A DNA stretch of 27,770 nt, taken from assembly GCA_964391725.1 (NCBI GenBank), contig CAYMNB010000028.1, positions 1 to 27,770 on the forward strand, in the 5' to 3' direction. The stretch comes from SpSt-1165 sp964391725 (GTDB lineage: Bacteria; Chloroflexota; Anaerolineae; Anaerolineales; Anaerolineaceae). The notes under the pieces were generated by a model. That model saw only the letters and a program-made list of their open reading frames with translations, did not search any database and was not told where the DNA came from. This document shows positions 25,306 to 27,770 of this stretch, in pieces. Every line of letters starts with the position of its first letter. The stretch's first letter is position 1. The translations under genes and the position numbers were made by a program.

Positions 25306-26349
25306 ATGCTGCACTGCGGAATCATTGGCTGCGGGCGAATCTGCCCCAATCACTTTGTCACACTCAATCAGCACCCTGATGTTGCCATTCGTTGGCTCTG
25401 CGATTTGCAGGTGCACAATACAGCGCCATTTGCCAACTCACTGTCGAACGTGCGAACAACACCGAGTGCAGACGCTGTGTTCAAAGATCCATCCGTAGAT
25501 TTTGTCAATATTTTGACAGACCATGCCTCTCATTATCTCCTGGCAAAACAGGCACTGCTTGCTGGAAAACACGTAATCGTAGAAAAACCTTTTACCATTG
25601 AGCCTGAGCATGCACGCGAACTGGTAGCACTGGCAACCGCTAACCAGCTGAAGATCATTTGCATCTCACAACACCGCTTTGATCCGATGATCAATCAAAT
25701 CCGTGCTTTGGTTCAAAAAGGCAAATTAGGCACACTATTGCAGGTAAATGGGCGTTTGCTTTGTGGGAGATCTACAGAATATTATTCAGAATCCTACTGG
25801 CATGGACGCAGCGCAATTGACGGCGGCTCTGCCCTGATTAACCAGGGCTACCATATGCTTGATATCATCCTGTCGATGGCAGGCATTCCGGCTAAATTGA
25901 ACGCTTATGCGGCAAGACGTGCGCACGTTGACCTGATTGAAACTGAAGATACCATTTCCCTGCAATGCGTGTTCAATGATGGCGCCTTAGGCTCCTTAAA
26001 TATCACCAGTGGTTATCAAAAAGAGGAATGGAAGGCTGAGATTGAGATGGTGGGCACCGAAGGCAGGATTGTATTTGACCTCCACAGCCCCCACCAAGCG
26101 CCTGTCATTGATGTACAAGACGTAAATCTTAGTGACATCATGCAAACAGTCACCCGCACCTACCAACAGGTAGGCATCGGGTATTATGGCGATTTACATG
26201 ACCTGCAGATCAAAGACTTCATCAGCAGCCTGATTGAAGATCGCCCTCCCAGCTTTTTGCCACAAAATGCAGTAGATACCGTCACTGTCATTCATCAGGC
26301 GTATGCGTCCGCCCATCAAAATGGATTCGCCTGGGGATCGATCAGCTAA
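25306..26349 (+). CDS. Gfo/Idh/MocA family NAD(P)-dependent oxidoreductase
   Basis: This 347-residue cytoplasmic dehydrogenase acts on a sugar, inositol or nucleotide sugar. The Rossmann motif GIIGCGRIC starts at residue 4. VEKPF (E93, K94, P95) is the family hallmark with the catalytic lysine, and GGSALINQGYHMLD places the conserved His at H183. The substrate-binding beta-sheet domain follows. The ATG at 25306 has GGAGG 6 nt upstream; an earlier in-frame ATG at 25273 lies inside the -10 box and is rejected. Its tail overlaps the convergent wecC-like gene by 8 bp. In polysaccharide clusters, relatives such as WlbA/WbpB oxidise UDP-N-acetylhexosaminuronic acids, the type of product made by the neighbouring enzyme, but this is only suggestive. 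Confidence 0.93.
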   Translation: MLHCGIIGCGRICPNHFVTLNQHPDVAIRWLCDLQVHNTAPFANSLSNVRTTPSADAVFKDPSVDFVNILTDHASHYLLAKQALLAGKHVIVEKPFTIEPEHARELVALATANQLKIICISQHRFDPMINQIRALVQKGKLGTLLQVNGRLLCGRSTEYYSESYWHGRSAIDGGSALINQGYHMLDIILSMAGIPAKLNAYAARRAHVDLIETEDTISLQCVFNDGALGSLNITSGYQKEEWKAEIEMVGTEGRIVFDLHSPHQAPVIDVQDVNLSDIMQTVTRTYQQVGIGYYGDLHDLQIKDFISSLIEDRPPSFLPQNAVDTVTVIHQAYASAHQNGFAWGSIS

Positions 26350-27637
26350 CGGATTTTGGGAATTTGCCATCCCCTAATTTAATGACCGTAAACCCGTGAT
26401 TGCGCCATTTATCTGCATCCAACACCTGGACGGCATCAATGACTATACGAGCCGATGATATCGTTGCCATATAGGCGGGCTCAATCGCTTTAAACGGACT
26501 ATGCCCGACCAGAAAAACAATCATTTCGGCATCATTGACCGCCTCTGAAAGGGAGTGGCAAACATTACCTTTGTTAATGACCGCCTCAGGTTTATTCGGC
26601 TCGTATGCTTTGACTTCCGCGCCAAGGTCAGCCAATAATTCGACCACATCGATAGCCGGACTTTCACGGATATCATCCACATTGGCTTTATAGGACAGCC
26701 CCAATACCCCAATTTTCTTTTTCTCAACCGTTCCCCCCAGTACCTCCCGTATCAACCGGACAACAAAAGCTGGTTGGCTGTCGTTGACTTCTCGTGCAGT
26801 CTTGATCAAGGGCGTCAGTTCGGGGGCTTTTTCAACCAAAAACCACGGATCAACACTGATGCAATGCCCCCCAACCCCCACCCCTGGATTTAAGATTTTC
26901 ACACGCGGATGTAAATTGGCGATCTGGATGGCTTCCCAGATATTCACGTCAAACCGTTCAGCCAGCCTTGAAAATTCATTGGCGATTGCGATATTTATGT
27001 CACGGTAGGTGTTTTCCATCAGCTTTACCATTTCGGCAGTGGTGGCAGTGGTTTGAATGATCTCTCCTCGCACAAAAGTCTTGTAAAGTTCTGCGCCTGC
27101 TCTGGCAGAGGCAGCGTCAATTCCGCCGATGACTCTCGCATTTTCAACGAGCTCGTGCAGGATTTTCCCGGGAAGCACTCGTTCGGGTGAATAACAAACC
27201 AAAAAATCTTCTCCCGCATGCAACCCGGTCTTTTCCAAAAGCGGTACAACCACTTGCTCTGTTGTCTGCGGCGGTGACGTCGATTCCAACACGACCAGGT
27301 TGCCTTTGCGTAAAAAAGGAACGATCGCCTGTGTGGCAGAGCGGACAAATGACAAATCTGCGGTTTTGTCGTCATGAAAAGGCGTGGGAACCGCAATGAT
27401 AAAGGCATCGGCTTCCTCTGGCTTCATACTCACGCGCAAATTACCACTTGCCAAAGCCTGCTGCACAACACTGTGTAAACCAGGTTCATGAATGTGCAGC
27501 TCTCCACGTTGCAGGGTCTCGATGATGTTACGCTTTACATCGACCCCTACCACCTGTAACCCGTGCATGGCGAATGTAGAAGCGGTTGGCAAGCCGATAT
27601 ACCCCATCCCCAGAACGCAAATTTTTGAGAATTTCAT
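26342..27637 (-). CDS. wecC: UDP-N-acetyl-D-mannosamine dehydrogenase-type nucleotide-sugar dehydrogenase
   Basis: This enzyme oxidises UDP-ManNAc (or UDP-GlcNAc) twice to the uronic acid with NAD, supplying surface polysaccharide synthesis. At 431 residues it has the N-terminal Rossmann start GMGYIGLPTA, then CYSPERVLPGKILHEL and NARVIGG, the pattern of E. coli WecC. The catalytic Cys259 lies in VGVGGHCISVDPWFLV, and the C-terminal nucleotide domain contains LGLSYKANVDDIRESP with the conserved Lys. The ATG at 27637 is chosen because it begins the Rossmann strand and AGAGGA lies about 9 nt upstream; the longer in-frame start at 27682 lacks support. UDP-GlcNAc versus UDP-ManNAc specificity is inferred. 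Any further cluster would lie beyond 27770. Confidence 0.92.
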   Translation of the reverse strand: MKFSKICVLGMGYIGLPTASTFAMHGLQVVGVDVKRNIIETLQRGELHIHEPGLHSVVQQALASGNLRVSMKPEEADAFIIAVPTPFHDDKTADLSFVRSATQAIVPFLRKGNLVVLESTSPPQTTEQVVVPLLEKTGLHAGEDFLVCYSPERVLPGKILHELVENARVIGGIDAASARAGAELYKTFVRGEIIQTTATTAEMVKLMENTYRDINIAIANEFSRLAERFDVNIWEAIQIANLHPRVKILNPGVGVGGHCISVDPWFLVEKAPELTPLIKTAREVNDSQPAFVVRLIREVLGGTVEKKKIGVLGLSYKANVDDIRESPAIDVVELLADLGAEVKAYEPNKPEAVINKGNVCHSLSEAVNDAEMIVFLVGHSPFKAIEPAYMATISSARIVIDAVQVLDADKWRNHGFTVIKLGDGKFPKSVS

Positions 27638-27693
27638 AGACCATTTTCCTCTTGTAAGCCAGAAAATAATTGTTTTTGCCAATTTGCCTTACC

Positions 27694-27721
27694 ATTGTAC
27701 TTGATAAATTGTATTGCTCAA
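27694..27721 (-). promoter_or_regulatory. Probable promoter of the wecC-like gene
   Basis: On the minus strand TTGAGC (complement at 27716-27721) and TACAAT (complement at 27694-27699) are separated by 16 bp. Transcription would start near 27687, about 50 nt before the ATG. Nothing definable is seen between 27722 and the window end. Confidence 0.55.
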
Positions 27722-27770
27722 CGACAATTGCTCTACTGACAACAACCGTACAGCCCGCATCTCTTTCAGC

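Overview
The window looks like chromosomal DNA of a Chloroflexota bacterium, probably class Anaerolineae. The main evidence is the 16S rRNA gene on the minus strand at the left edge, whose V4 region resembles the Anaerolineaceae pattern as I remember it. The gene content fits: an ECF sigma factor with a soluble zinc anti-sigma partner, a GH63 glucosidase and a GH133 debranching enzyme. Base composition is moderate, gene density is high, and there is little mobile DNA. The placement rests on memory of these families, not on a search.

Layout. 1-1352: 16S rRNA (minus, 3' end cut off by the window edge), then a leader and a good sigma70-type promoter near 1632-1659. 1707-3080: rarA (minus). 3296-4249: DegV-family lipid-binding protein (plus), ending in a strong terminator shared with a converging plsC-like acyltransferase (4306-5079, minus). 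5171-6883: a 570-residue protein with a nucleoside-phosphorylase-like C-terminal part, divergent from plsC. 6885-7721: aldo/keto reductase (minus). 7869-8066: the broken 5' end of an IS256-type transposase gene.

8122-11402 is a compact plus-strand run: DUF1684 protein, CDP-alcohol phosphatidyltransferase, TVP38/TMEM64 membrane protein and a mercuric-reductase-like flavoprotein, the last three overlapping. It is followed by a complete ABC importer of the YnjBCD type (11472-15455: lipoprotein, two permeases, ATPase), with overlapping ends and a strong terminator. On the minus strand, 15537-18077 holds a second flavoprotein disulfide reductase behind a phosphotransferase-like gene, and 18313-19294 holds an ECF sigma factor with its anti-sigma partner.

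19494-25146 (plus) encodes GH63 glucosidase, a glucose 1-dehydrogenase-type SDR and a GH133 debranching enzyme. They plausibly release glucose from a glucan or glucoside and oxidise it to gluconolactone. A Gfo/Idh/MocA dehydrogenase with its own promoter follows (25306-26349) and ends tail-to-tail, overlapping by 8 bp, with a WecC-type UDP-ManNAc dehydrogenase (26342-27637, minus).

I found no CRISPR array, tRNA, phage, toxin-antitoxin or obvious defence system. The best leads are a divergent but structurally compensated 16S gene that mismatches standard primers and probes, the phosphorylase-like protein of unknown function, the lipid/VTT/flavoprotein cluster, and two disulfide reductases that both lack the usual catalytic His.
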